This document shows, piece after piece, positions 35,401-43,884 of a stretch of 64,000 nucleotides of DNA. The notes below the pieces were generated by a model. The model made no database searches. It was given only the letters and a program-made list of their open reading frames with translations, and had not been told where the DNA came from. Both the position numbers and the translations under genes were made by a program. Each line of letters opens with the position of its first letter. Position 1 is the stretch's first letter. Origin of the DNA: JBCAXA01 sp038749025. GTDB lineage: Bacteria; Pseudomonadota; Gammaproteobacteria; Steroidobacterales; Woeseiaceae. The stretch lies in assembly GCA_038749025.1 (NCBI GenBank), contig JBCDIL010000007.1, positions 62,001 to 126,000 on the forward strand, written 5' to 3'.

Positions 35401-36894
35401 CTACTTCGGCCTTAGTCGAACAATACCGCCGCCGGTACCGAAAACGATACTACGATCCGGTAGCAACGCATTGGTGTTGCCACCGTCCAAGAACTTGGCC
35501 GAGCGCCCTAGCGACTTTTCGAAAGCGATTTCGCCGGTGTCTCGATTAAGGCCTCGATAGACAAACGTGCAATCACGGTCACGACCCGATCCATAGATGA
35601 GATTCGATCCCGAGCTGATCGTCATGATGTTGTTGAACGGTACCGCTGCATTCGCCCAGACCAACGTGAGTGAGCGACTCGCCGGTTGCCACCGAACAAG
35701 CTGCACACCACGCGGCGCATCACGCCGACAACGACTGGACAGTCCAAGCCCCGCGTATTGAGCGACGGCAATGTCATAACCGGAAACCGGTGGTGAATTC
35801 TCGGCCGTAAAGCCGCGCCGATCCCAGGTAGAATACGGCAGCGCTACCACACCGGCCACCCGTCGATTTTGACCCGGCAACGCACGCCAGTCTTCCGGCG
35901 GCTCATCACGCCAAAAGGCCACTACGTTATTTTTCTTGTGGCTATCAACAACGACAACCAGTTTGTCCATCTCGCCTCGCCCGACGAGCGTTGGTGTCGT
36001 GCCGGTACCGGTGCAGGAGCCACCGGTGATCGCGCGCAACACTTCTTTCTGCCGTTCGTCGCTCGCCTCGTCGCAGCCCTCACCCCGAAAGTTGTAAGGA
36101 GCGCGCCAAACAACGCTGAAACGCTCACCATTCCAGTTGACTTTCGTCATCGCGAAAAACGACGCGATAAAAATATTGCCGTACTCATCGATAGGAAATG
36201 AGTTGTGGGTTGACAAGTCATTCGTCGCAGCGCCGAGATCAAAACCGCGAACGTCGGAAAAGTCTTGTTTTACGGCGCCGATGAAGGCCGCGTCGGTCAC
36301 AAAAATAACCCAACCGTCGTAGGACAGGTTGAGTACGACCGGGTTACCGCGTATCGACTCTGGCAGCGAAAATCGCGCTTCCAATACGATATCCGAGAGT
36401 GGATCACTGTCATCCGCTTCACCAAATCGCAAAATTTCACGCGTTTTCGGTGACGGCACGAACGCCGTGTTACCCCGCCCTAGTTGCATGTTCCAATGGA
36501 TGTTCCAATCGAGCGCCCGTCGCGTAATTTCATAGCTATCGGCCAACTCGAACGTCGCGCCTTTGATACGCGCTTTGACGATGTGCGTCAGTGTGGTCGA
36601 CCACGCCGTACGCGACCCATCGGGATAAGCGTCGGAAATATGCATTTGCGTCGGCGCACCGCCTCGGCGTGGCAAGCGCACCATCTGCACGTCAACGTCG
36701 TCGCCAGGTTCCAATCCGCGGGCGATCGTGGCCGCCTGCGCGTAACCGTTGCGATGAAAATGGCCCCAAACGTCACCGGCCGAGTAGGGGTTAACGGGCG
36801 CTTCTCCTTGCCGGTCGAGCTTGCTCTGAGCGGACGCGTCATCGACGCTTAGTAACGACGTGACTAGCACCACGGCAACGAGCGCTTTGATCAT
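35401..36894 (-). CDS. Secreted protein of unknown function, probable beta-propeller
   Basis: The 497-residue product has a signal peptide (IKALVAVVLVTSLLSVDDASA). The rest is strand-rich with repeated aromatic and glycine turns (LNLSYDGWVIFVTDAAFIG, SFPIDEYGNIFIASFFAM, TISSGSNLIYGSGRDRDC). Two cysteine pairs are likely disulphides. It resembles quinoprotein-type or arylsulphotransferase-like propellers only in general shape, and I cannot name a family. The upstream region is shared with a divergent TetR-type regulator, which may control it. A start at 36912 is also possible. Confidence 0.6.
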   Translation of the reverse strand: MIKALVAVVLVTSLLSVDDASAQSKLDRQGEAPVNPYSAGDVWGHFHRNGYAQAATIARGLEPGDDVDVQMVRLPRRGGAPTQMHISDAYPDGSRTAWSTTLTHIVKARIKGATFELADSYEITRRALDWNIHWNMQLGRGNTAFVPSPKTREILRFGEADDSDPLSDIVLEARFSLPESIRGNPVVLNLSYDGWVIFVTDAAFIGAVKQDFSDVRGFDLGAATNDLSTHNSFPIDEYGNIFIASFFAMTKVNWNGERFSVVWRAPYNFRGEGCDEASDERQKEVLRAITGGSCTGTGTTPTLVGRGEMDKLVVVVDSHKKNNVVAFWRDEPPEDWRALPGQNRRVAGVVALPYSTWDRRGFTAENSPPVSGYDIAVAQYAGLGLSSRCRRDAPRGVQLVRWQPASRSLTLVWANAAVPFNNIMTISSGSNLIYGSGRDRDCTFVYRGLNRDTGEIAFEKSLGRSAKFLDGGNTNALLPDRSIVFGTGGGIVRLRPK

Positions 36895-36928
36895 TCCGTG
36901 ATATGCGTCCATCGAAGCACCCTTGATC

Positions 36929-36954
36929 GCTTATTATGCATAAATACAATAAGC
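36929..36954. promoter_or_regulatory. Dyad between divergent genes, putative TetR-type operator
   Basis: GCTTATT (36929-36935) and AATAAGC (36948-36954) are perfect 7-base arms 12 bases apart. They lie in the AT-rich intergenic region between the secreted-propeller gene and the TetR-type gene. This is the size and place expected for the regulator's own operator. Confidence 0.6.
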
Positions 36955-37002
36955 ATCCGCCGCCCTAATGCAATAGGCTTCCTGGTCAGACCGGAGACCA
37001 GC

Positions 37003-37614
37003 GTGCCCGACCCCATAAACACGACGCCCAAGCAACCGCGCCGCTTTGCGCCGGATGAGCGCCGTCGGATGTTGCTCGATGTTGGACTGCGAATGTTTGG
37101 CACCGGTGCCTATGACGACGTGTCAGTCGAGGCAATCTGCGCCGAAGCTGGCGTGGGTCGGCCCTTACTGCAGCACTATTTCGGCAGCAAACGACGCTTT
37201 TTTGTCGCCGTGGTCCAATACGGCATTGACGCCATCGAAGAAGCAACCGACCGCCAGGCGCCGGGTAGAACGGTCGCCGATCTCGGCCGAAGTATGGCGG
37301 TTTTTTTTGCTTTTATGCGAACTCACCCGTTCGGCGGGCTGCTAAACCACAGCGGTACCGCGATTCCCGAAGTACTGACCTTGGTCGACGATTTTCGTAA
37401 CCGGACGGTCGATCTCGTACTCGAAGTTCTCCCTGCTGAACAACAAACACCGCAGATGGCGGCTGCCGTTCATTGTTGGAACGGGATCAACGAGCAGCTC
37501 ATTGTGAGGTTAATCGCCGACGCTAGACTGTCGACCGATTGGGCGGCCGAGCTGTCGAAGCGGGCACTGTTCTCACTGATCGGTCATGCCAGCGACCTTC
37601 AAGAAACACGCTAG
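37003..37614 (+). CDS. TetR-family transcriptional regulator
   Basis: From GTG 37003 (GGAG at 36993-36996, 6 bases before) the product is 203 residues. The N-terminal helix-turn-helix is typical: MLLDVGLRMFGTGAYDDVSV, then EAICAEAGVGRPLLQHYFGS and KRRFFVAVV. The C-terminal ligand domain is not assignable. It is divergent from the secreted-propeller gene across a perfect dyad, which suggests local regulation of that gene and of itself. Confidence 0.88.
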   Translation: MPDPINTTPKQPRRFAPDERRRMLLDVGLRMFGTGAYDDVSVEAICAEAGVGRPLLQHYFGSKRRFFVAVVQYGIDAIEEATDRQAPGRTVADLGRSMAVFFAFMRTHPFGGLLNHSGTAIPEVLTLVDDFRNRTVDLVLEVLPAEQQTPQMAAAVHCWNGINEQLIVRLIADARLSTDWAAELSKRALFSLIGHASDLQETR

Positions 37615-37617
37615 CGG

Positions 37618-39069
37618 CTAACTTGGATCAACCAGCGGTCGGTATACGGTCAGCTGTCCAGCCCGATCTGCGCCGTCGGCACGGCCGAACAAGACGATCA
37701 CCTCGTCGGCTCCGTTGCCGGTAAGATCGGCCAAGGTAACATCGGAGCCGTCGGCGGGACCGGTCGCATTGAGATCGGTTGACCGAGTCTCGAAACTGCC
37801 ATCGCTGTTGCCCCGACGCCAACTGAGCCCGCGTTTGCGTTCCTTCAAAATTAGGTCGTTGACGCCGTCGCCATCGACATCACCAAACTCAATGGTCGGA
37901 AACTCTGCTTGCCCGGTACTGAAGTCGAACCGTACGCGCCCTTTAATCGTTGTGCTCGGTACGGACGCAATCGTCCCATCGGCAGCCGGGGGGTAAATTT
38001 CAACCCGCATGGTAACGGAGCGTGAAAACAGAGCACCGATGATAGCCCGGACACCCACTTGCACACTGGCGGTAACAATGACGTTACGCTCCGGATCGAG
38101 CGGCGCGACCCGAACGCCCAGCTGGAAGCCTCGACTCGACAGCGTTGAGTCAGGCTCTGCTAGGAAGGTTAAGCGACCATCAGACAGCTGGCCCTCGTGG
38201 ACACGGTAGGTGGTTGATTTATCGAAGACACCTTCGCTGATTGTCTCGAGCGTTACGATATCGGGAACACCATCACCGTTGACATCGGTAAACCTGTCCA
38301 TTTCCCGAATTACGATATCGTTCTGGTCGATGTCCTCGTAACTGTTATAAAAACTCTCTCGTTCCAACTCGCTGCTAAGTTGTAACGGCAACGTCGATTG
38401 CCGCGCTATCGCCGACGTGCGGTCGAAACTGAGTAGCGTATTGCCGCGCACGGCGTAAACAGACCCATCACGACCAACCGGCGCTGCAGCGACCGTGGGT
38501 GCCTTATAGGTGACGACTTGCTCATAACCGCGCCGATAGCTCGGCAGGTCGAGCGTTCGCTGACCGCGCGAATCGCTGACATGCATAGCATCGAAGTCCG
38601 GCACGACGAAATCGGCCACTTTGTCGCCGTCAATATCGCGTGCGAAGTCTCTATTTCCGACCAGCTCTGCGAACGACCGACCACGGTAAAGACTGCTAAT
38701 CTTGGCAACCTCCCGTAGCTCTCCATCAAATTGTTCCAAAGCATGAACTGCGCCTGCTATCAGGACAAACAGCGCGTCGTGGTTGTCGGGTAGCGGGCCG
38801 ACATCAATCGCTACCGCCGTGTCCGGTAGCACGACTTCTCGATAATTGAGTTGGTCACGCTCGTAGCTCAGCAAACCCAACATCGGGCTACCCGCCGAAT
38901 CGCGACCGGCGAACGCGAGACTCGCCCCCGTTTGGCCGTCGAACTGTAGCGGCAAGACGCTAGTTTGCACGCGGAATGTTGGCTCGATGCTATCCGCGGC
39001 GCTGGCAATAACGATGCTGCAAACGCTTACCCATACACCAAAAACAACACGAGCAAAGACATCGATCAT
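37618..39069 (-). CDS. Secreted FG-GAP/VCBS-repeat protein
   Basis: The 483-residue product starts at ATG 39069, with GAGGAA 5 bases upstream, and has a signal peptide (VVFGVWVSVCSIVIASAAD). Four calcium-binding FG-GAP/VCBS-type loops can be seen: RDIDGDKVADFVVPD, TDVNGDGVPDIVTLE, GDVDGDGVNDLILKE and a degenerate ADLTGNGADEVIVLF. These form a beta-propeller with Ca2+ ions. It is probably a surface or periplasmic binding protein. It converges with the TetR-type gene, 3 bases away. Confidence 0.85.
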   Translation of the reverse strand: MIDVFARVVFGVWVSVCSIVIASAADSIEPTFRVQTSVLPLQFDGQTGASLAFAGRDSAGSPMLGLLSYERDQLNYREVVLPDTAVAIDVGPLPDNHDALFVLIAGAVHALEQFDGELREVAKISSLYRGRSFAELVGNRDFARDIDGDKVADFVVPDFDAMHVSDSRGQRTLDLPSYRRGYEQVVTYKAPTVAAAPVGRDGSVYAVRGNTLLSFDRTSAIARQSTLPLQLSSELERESFYNSYEDIDQNDIVIREMDRFTDVNGDGVPDIVTLETISEGVFDKSTTYRVHEGQLSDGRLTFLAEPDSTLSSRGFQLGVRVAPLDPERNVIVTASVQVGVRAIIGALFSRSVTMRVEIYPPAADGTIASVPSTTIKGRVRFDFSTGQAEFPTIEFGDVDGDGVNDLILKERKRGLSWRRGNSDGSFETRSTDLNATGPADGSDVTLADLTGNGADEVIVLFGRADGADRAGQLTVYRPLVDPS

Positions 39070-39124
39070 GCGATTCCTCAATCACGGTTAACTAACAGCC
39101 GCCGAATACGGCAACGACCTGGCG

Positions 39125-40018
39125 TTACGACTCGGTGGTGTTGCCGAGGTTCCCAGAATTGCCGTCGTTCGTCGCAAGCCGATAGACGACGGACCGTTCG
39201 TCAATGGGATGCGAGAAGCCCAATTCAATCGCCCGTAACTGTAAGTCAACGTCGGTGCTGGCGGCGCTACCGTATAGGCGGTCACCAACAATCGGGAATC
39301 CCGCCCCTGCCAAGTGACGACGAATCTGATGTTTACGTCCGGTCTTGATCGTAACATCGACGACGGAGCACTCGTGATCTCCAAGCACGGTCACCAATTG
39401 GCACTCGCTATCGGCCGACTTACCGTCAAGGGGCATCACCAGCCGAAGGGCCGTCGCATGCACTGAGAAATCACCATGGACAACGGCGCGGTAACGCTTT
39501 CGAACGCGCCGCTCCCGAAACTGCTGCGACAGGTTCGCCGCCGCTGATTTAGCGTGTGCGACCACGATAAGTCCAGTAGCGGCACGATCGAGTCGGTGCA
39601 CGGTATAGGCGGTGCGCTGCGGCTCAAGGTTGCGCTCTGCGCAGCGGACGACGGTGCAGTGGTCGCCCCACTTGGACCCCTGTGATCGTAGACCGCTCGG
39701 CTTATCCCAGACGGAGTAGCAGCGTTCATCGGCAACCAAACGAGGGAGGACCGGCTCCTCCCGCAATATCGAATCGTTGTAGTAGAGGTGTAGCTCATCG
39801 CCGATGCGCAATGAGCGGCTGGCGCGGCGCAGTCTTGCCGTGTGACCGGCGCGGGTCAGCCATACAGCACCACGTTGCATCGCCACTTTGATTCGTTGCT
39901 TCGGGAGCTGGCTCACCTCGGCGAGGAGCTCGACAGCGCGCGCGGCGGCGGCCGTTACGGCGACATGGTGTTGCTGAATGGTCACCCGCCTATTCCACTC
40001 GGTGTCAAAGATACTCAA
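39125..40018 (-). CDS. RluA-family pseudouridine synthase
   Basis: The protein of about 297 residues has an S4-like RNA-binding segment (LLAEVSQLPKQRIKVAMQRG) followed by the RluA catalytic core: VWDKPSGL, then TAYTVHRLDRAATGLIVVA with the catalytic aspartate in HRLDR, KRYRAVVHGD and GRKHQIRRHLAGAGFPIVGD. It isomerises uridine to pseudouridine in rRNA or tRNA, but the target site cannot be assigned. The start is uncertain. TTG at 40018 gives the full S4 region and no ATG fits. Confidence 0.88.
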   Translation of the reverse strand: MSIFDTEWNRRVTIQQHHVAVTAAAARAVELLAEVSQLPKQRIKVAMQRGAVWLTRAGHTARLRRASRSLRIGDELHLYYNDSILREEPVLPRLVADERCYSVWDKPSGLRSQGSKWGDHCTVVRCAERNLEPQRTAYTVHRLDRAATGLIVVAHAKSAAANLSQQFRERRVRKRYRAVVHGDFSVHATALRLVMPLDGKSADSECQLVTVLGDHECSVVDVTIKTGRKHQIRRHLAGAGFPIVGDRLYGSAASTDVDLQLRAIELGFSHPIDERSVVYRLATNDGNSGNLGNTTES

Positions 40019-40164
40019 TGGTCAGCATTGCCATCTGTAATTGCAATTGTGCGCAAGTAAGCAAAAGGTAATCGATCGTATTGTCGTTCAATGCAGAGCA
40101 CGCTTGCGTCACAAAAACGAATCGTTGATAGTTTACTCACGTGTACACCGTCGAGGGATTCGCC

Positions 40165-41040
40165 ATGCGAGTATTGATGGTCCCAGTTGCTAACCGTCCC
40201 GAATGCGTAGCGGCTCTACGCGCCACGTTCGACCTAGCTCGTGAGCACAACGCCTGTATCCAGGCATGTCACATTCGGCCGCACCGCTATTCAGCGGTCG
40301 CTTTGCCCCCGGAAGGTGGCTTTGCGATCTCGGACGCCTCTACTGTCAAGGCGAGTAAAGCGGCTGATGCCCGAGCCAAGAAAGCCGCGAAAGCGGCAGA
40401 GGAGATGTTAGCGACCGTCGTTGCAGAGGAAGGATTTACGCTCGTTAAGCGCCTCTCCGGTTCGAGTCAGTCTGCTGTCATCTGGTCCGAGCAAGTCGGG
40501 GATCCGTCGCATTTGATGCGAGTCCAGGGGCCTTTTGCCGATTTGCTGGTGGTCTCAAGACCGGAAACGAAAAAGAGTTATAAGGCGAAAGAATTTCTTC
40601 AAGCCGCCCTACTCGACTCATCGCGCCCAGTGCTGGTGCTGCCACCACGGGGCGCTCGCACTGTCGGCAATCGCATCGTGATCGGCTGGGATCGCACGCA
40701 TAACGCTATGGCTGCTGTCGTCGCGGCGCTGCCGTTGCTGCAGCGTGCCGAGTCTGTCACGGTCTTGACCAGCGGCGCCGGCAAAGAAGATGGACCGAAA
40801 GCAGCGCGACTTGTTAGTTATCTGGCAGCCTGGGGCATCAAGGCGAAGCGTGTCCAAACTCGCAACGCGAAGACAACGGCAACCGAGGATATCGAAGCTC
40901 AAGCGAAGGAATCGAATGCCGACTTGGTGGTGATGGGCAGCTACAGTCGTAGCCGGCTACGCGAACGCATATTTGGTGGCGTCACCGAGCGAATGCTGGC
41001 AGGTACCAAGCGGCCGTTGCTTACCGTCCACTCCGGCTAG
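40165..41040 (+). CDS. Tandem universal stress protein (UspA-like)
   Basis: From ATG 40165 (GAGGGA about 6 bases before it) the product is 291 residues with two UspA modules. The second is typical: NRIVIGWDRTHNAMAAVVAA, then VVMGSYSRSRLRERIFGGVTERML and KRPLLTVHSG, including the G-x-G-(9)-G-[ST]-like ATP-binding pattern in degenerate form. The first module carries an alanine/lysine-rich helix (ASKAADARAKKAAKAAEEML). The role is stress survival by binding nucleotides or partners. It stands alone. Confidence 0.88.
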   Translation: MRVLMVPVANRPECVAALRATFDLAREHNACIQACHIRPHRYSAVALPPEGGFAISDASTVKASKAADARAKKAAKAAEEMLATVVAEEGFTLVKRLSGSSQSAVIWSEQVGDPSHLMRVQGPFADLLVVSRPETKKSYKAKEFLQAALLDSSRPVLVLPPRGARTVGNRIVIGWDRTHNAMAAVVAALPLLQRAESVTVLTSGAGKEDGPKAARLVSYLAAWGIKAKRVQTRNAKTTATEDIEAQAKESNADLVVMGSYSRSRLRERIFGGVTERMLAGTKRPLLTVHSG

Positions 41041-41112
41041 GTCAACGACGAGTCTCGCCGTGCATTGCACGGCGCGCTTGCTCGAGTAGGATTGCTCGCT
41101 ACACTAGTGTCG

Positions 41113-41700
41113 ATGAGCGATCAGCAAGCGTCAGTGTTTCGTAATCCGGAGATGCTCGTCGGACTATCGGCGGTTCTCATCGGGCTAGCAGCCCTTGGCG
41201 TTTCGCTGTTCGAAGCAAACTTGATGCGCCAAGAGCAACGCGCCGCTGTGTTGCCGATCGTGGAACTTTCGCAGTCGTCTGACCTTGCCGACACGCAGAC
41301 AAACACCGCGGTGTACAAGTTTTCACTGCACGCCGCCAATGTCGGTATCGGCCCAGCGACGGTACGGGACTTTGTGGTACTCGTAGACGGTGTTCATCAG
41401 CCAACCTGGCAAGCGGCGATGCGCGCCATAACTGAGACAGACGAGGGGCTAGACTACGTCCAATCGTGGATAAACGGTCGGACCATTCCACCGGGCGGTA
41501 ACGTCGCGATGTTTGAGTACACCGGCCCGATCAACCTGGCGAAGATCGCGACCAATCCCAAGCAACCGCGGCTGCGATTCGCAGCCTGTTTTTGCTCCGT
41601 ATTCGCTGAATGCTGGCGAACAGAATTCGGGGCGGCCGGCGCCATCGAGGCAGCCGACGACTGTGTAGCGAATCCCGACGTCGAGCTATTTCAGGAGTAA
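41113..41700 (+). CDS. Single-pass membrane protein, unknown function
   Basis: The 195-residue product has one membrane helix (about residues 15-35, LVGLSAVLIGLAALGVSLFE) and then a beta-rich domain (VYKFSLHAANVGIGPATVRDFVVLVDGV, here FSLHAANVGIGPATV) containing an NVGxGPA motif. That motif is also seen in small anchored proteins of unknown role. Its 3' end overlaps the convergent SDR gene by 10 bases. ATG 41113 is preferred over GTG 41065 because the helix then lies near the N-terminus. Confidence 0.6.
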   Translation: MSDQQASVFRNPEMLVGLSAVLIGLAALGVSLFEANLMRQEQRAAVLPIVELSQSSDLADTQTNTAVYKFSLHAANVGIGPATVRDFVVLVDGVHQPTWQAAMRAITETDEGLDYVQSWINGRTIPPGGNVAMFEYTGPINLAKIATNPKQPRLRFAACFCSVFAECWRTEFGAAGAIEAADDCVANPDVELFQE

Positions 41701-42524
41701 GACGCCGGCGCCAGGTCAATGCCCGCAGCGCCGATCAACCCCTCGATAGCGTCGACCAACGCGGCGTTCTTCGTCGCATCTAATGCGTCGCGATGCGGAT
41801 CGGCGAATACCCGGTTGTCGTTGTCGTAGTACTGGCCCGTCGCCTCGGCAAACCGGGGCGATAACGCTGCCTCGATCAACATATCGGCACCGACACCGAT
41901 GTCGCCGCCCGCGATGCCGTAGGCCTCCTGCACCATTTTGCTACCGAGCAGCGATGCCGGATTAACGGCTACGATAACAGGGCCATTCGAACCGAGCTGG
42001 GCCGCCAAATGACGTGTCCACATCGTGATCGCGAGCTTACTTTGCGCGTAGGCTTCGCTATCGCCGAGGCGGCGCTCGCCGCGCAACGCCGCAAGATCGA
42101 CCGACGCTTGCGCAGCGGAAGAAACGTTGACGACCCGACCGCCGTCGGCCAAAGACGGTAGCAGCAACGCTGTCAGCAAATAAGGTGCAATCGTGTTAAC
42201 GACAAACCGCGTATCTAAGCCGGCCGCTGTCGTCGTAGTCGATGTTTTGAATACCCCAGCGTTGTTGATGATGGCATCAAGCCGATGACCGTCGCTCTGC
42301 ACTTGCTGCGCGAGCGCTTGGACTTCACGTAGGTCGCTAAGATCGGCTCGGTACGTGGTGATGCTGACACCGCTCGCGACGGCATTCACTGTCGCCACCG
42401 CGGTTGCCAGTTTTTCCGTGCTACGACCGTGCAAAAGCACCGTGTGACCCGCGGCAACCAAGCGCTTCGCTGCTTCCAAACCGATACCGTCGGTCGCGCC
42501 AGTCAGCAAAATAGTCTTTGTCAT
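41691..42524 (-). CDS. SDR-family oxidoreductase
   Basis: The 277-residue protein has the classical short-chain reductase features: TGATDGIG for the cofactor, NNAGV, and a catalytic set S and YAQSK (VVNVSSAAQASVDLAAL, then EAYAQSKLAITMW). It resembles the retinol-dehydrogenase-like group with NADP preference (HGRSTEKL). It follows the LLM flavoprotein gene with 2 bases between, so the two form an operon. The substrate is unknown. An aldehyde or ketone acting with the flavoprotein is plausible. Confidence 0.88.
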   Translation of the reverse strand: MTKTILLTGATDGIGLEAAKRLVAAGHTVLLHGRSTEKLATAVATVNAVASGVSITTYRADLSDLREVQALAQQVQSDGHRLDAIINNAGVFKTSTTTTAAGLDTRFVVNTIAPYLLTALLLPSLADGGRVVNVSSAAQASVDLAALRGERRLGDSEAYAQSKLAITMWTRHLAAQLGSNGPVIVAVNPASLLGSKMVQEAYGIAGGDIGVGADMLIEAALSPRFAEATGQYYDNDNRVFADPHRDALDATKNAALVDAIEGLIGAAGIDLAPASYS

Positions 42525-42526
42525 GC

Positions 42527-43441
42527 TTACAACTCCCCGGTCGGGAACAATGGTAGTAGGTGCTCCGCCAACTCATGCAGTGCCCAATCGACATCGGCCT
42601 CGTTAAACCGCAGGTTCAACGCTACATGATTGACACCGATCGCCTGGCGCTCGAACAAATAGTCGCGCAATGCGTCGATACCTAGCCGAAAACCTAAGTG
42701 GATCGGCTTCGGCCGTTCACCGCGGTCAGCAACAAGATCAATGTAAAGCGGCTCCATCACCGGCTTATCGAACGCTTGGCGCCCACCTTGTTGCCCGCGG
42801 AGCATCCCGATGTAATCCGACTGGACCGCGGCGGGACGTGGATAGGTCATCCAACCGTCGCCATGCTCGGCGAGCCATTCAAAACTCTGCTGACTGCTGC
42901 CGGTGATCAGTAACGGCAGGCGGCCAGCGGTTGGCTTAGGCAGCAAATCGATGCCGTGCCCCACCGTCCCGAACGCGTTGCTGAACGCCGGCTGCGATTC
43001 GCAGACGCGGCGAATGAAGTCGTAACTGTCTTTGAACCGCTGGCCGCGAACGACCGGATCGACCGCAAGCGCGGGATATTCGTCCGGTCTATCGCCCGAT
43101 GCAATGCCAAGCAACAGTCGCCCGCCGGACAGCACGTCGACGGTCGCTGCGGCTTTCGCAACATGGGCGGGATGTCGCAACGGCAATATGATACTGGCGA
43201 CACCTAGCGCAATCTTTGTCGTCTTGCCGGCGAGCAAGCCAAGATAAGCAAACGGGTCGTAGATCTGGCCAGCGTCGCCGAACGACGGCACGTTAAATGG
43301 GACATCTCGTAACCATACGGCCGCGAAGCCCAGACGATCAGCCAGCTCGATCCGCTCCGGCGTTGCCGCCATGGTCGGCACTGCAGATGTGGCGTATTGC
43401 TCGATGGGTACCACTAAGCCCAGCGTTAGCTGCTCGGCCAT
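42527..43441 (-). CDS. LLM-class flavin-dependent oxidoreductase
   Basis: From ATG 43441 the product is 304 residues with the luciferase-like monooxygenase pattern: LTLGLVVPIE, AVWLRDVPF, IYDPFAYLGLLAGKTTKIALG and AKAAATVDVLSGGRLLLGIASG, the typical flavin region. Members use FMN or F420 with NADH to oxidise small molecules. An extended frame to 43528 is possible but adds unconvincing sequence. It is probably co-transcribed with the downstream SDR. Confidence 0.88.
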   Translation of the reverse strand: MAEQLTLGLVVPIEQYATSAVPTMAATPERIELADRLGFAAVWLRDVPFNVPSFGDAGQIYDPFAYLGLLAGKTTKIALGVASIILPLRHPAHVAKAAATVDVLSGGRLLLGIASGDRPDEYPALAVDPVVRGQRFKDSYDFIRRVCESQPAFSNAFGTVGHGIDLLPKPTAGRLPLLITGSSQQSFEWLAEHGDGWMTYPRPAAVQSDYIGMLRGQQGGRQAFDKPVMEPLYIDLVADRGERPKPIHLGFRLGIDALRDYLFERQAIGVNHVALNLRFNEADVDWALHELAEHLLPLFPTGEL

Positions 43442-43884
43442 GAACGTGCGCTGGTAAGCAACGTTGATCGGTCGAAATCCAGCGGTGCTTGGCGACGTCT
43501 GCGGTACAGCACTCACCGGCACCACCACTGCATACAGATTGCAGGCGCGGCCAATCCCAACGCACTGAATAAATAAGACTGGGTCGTCACGATGAACTCT
43601 CTACAAGGTCGTGATGGGACGCCGGACCGGGCCCATAACTTCAACGATGACTCAGTCTAAGAATGTCCGGTTTACAGATAAACCGGCGTCGTGCAGCTTC
43701 TGAATTCGGCTTTGACTGATAATCGAACGGCACATCCGCATAGGAACTGCCGGCGTTGGCAAGCATCCTGAATTCACACAGAAAACAAGTAACGCCAGCG
43801 AGGTGCACGTAACCCCCTCGCAGTATTAAAGTTTTGGTGTCTATCGTCGATACGCCATAGATGGTGGAGTAGACGTATCGGGTC
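43442..43884 (+). other. Leader and intergenic region with two stem-loops
   Basis: No gene is supported here. CCGGTTTA and TAAACCGG (43667-43674 and 43679-43686, loop CAGA) form a perfect 8-base stem. GCGAGG and CCTCGC (43798-43803 and 43816-43821) form a second, about 65 bases before the start at 43885. The region upstream of the other GGDEF-EAL gene is also structured, but the stems do not match. Confidence 0.5.
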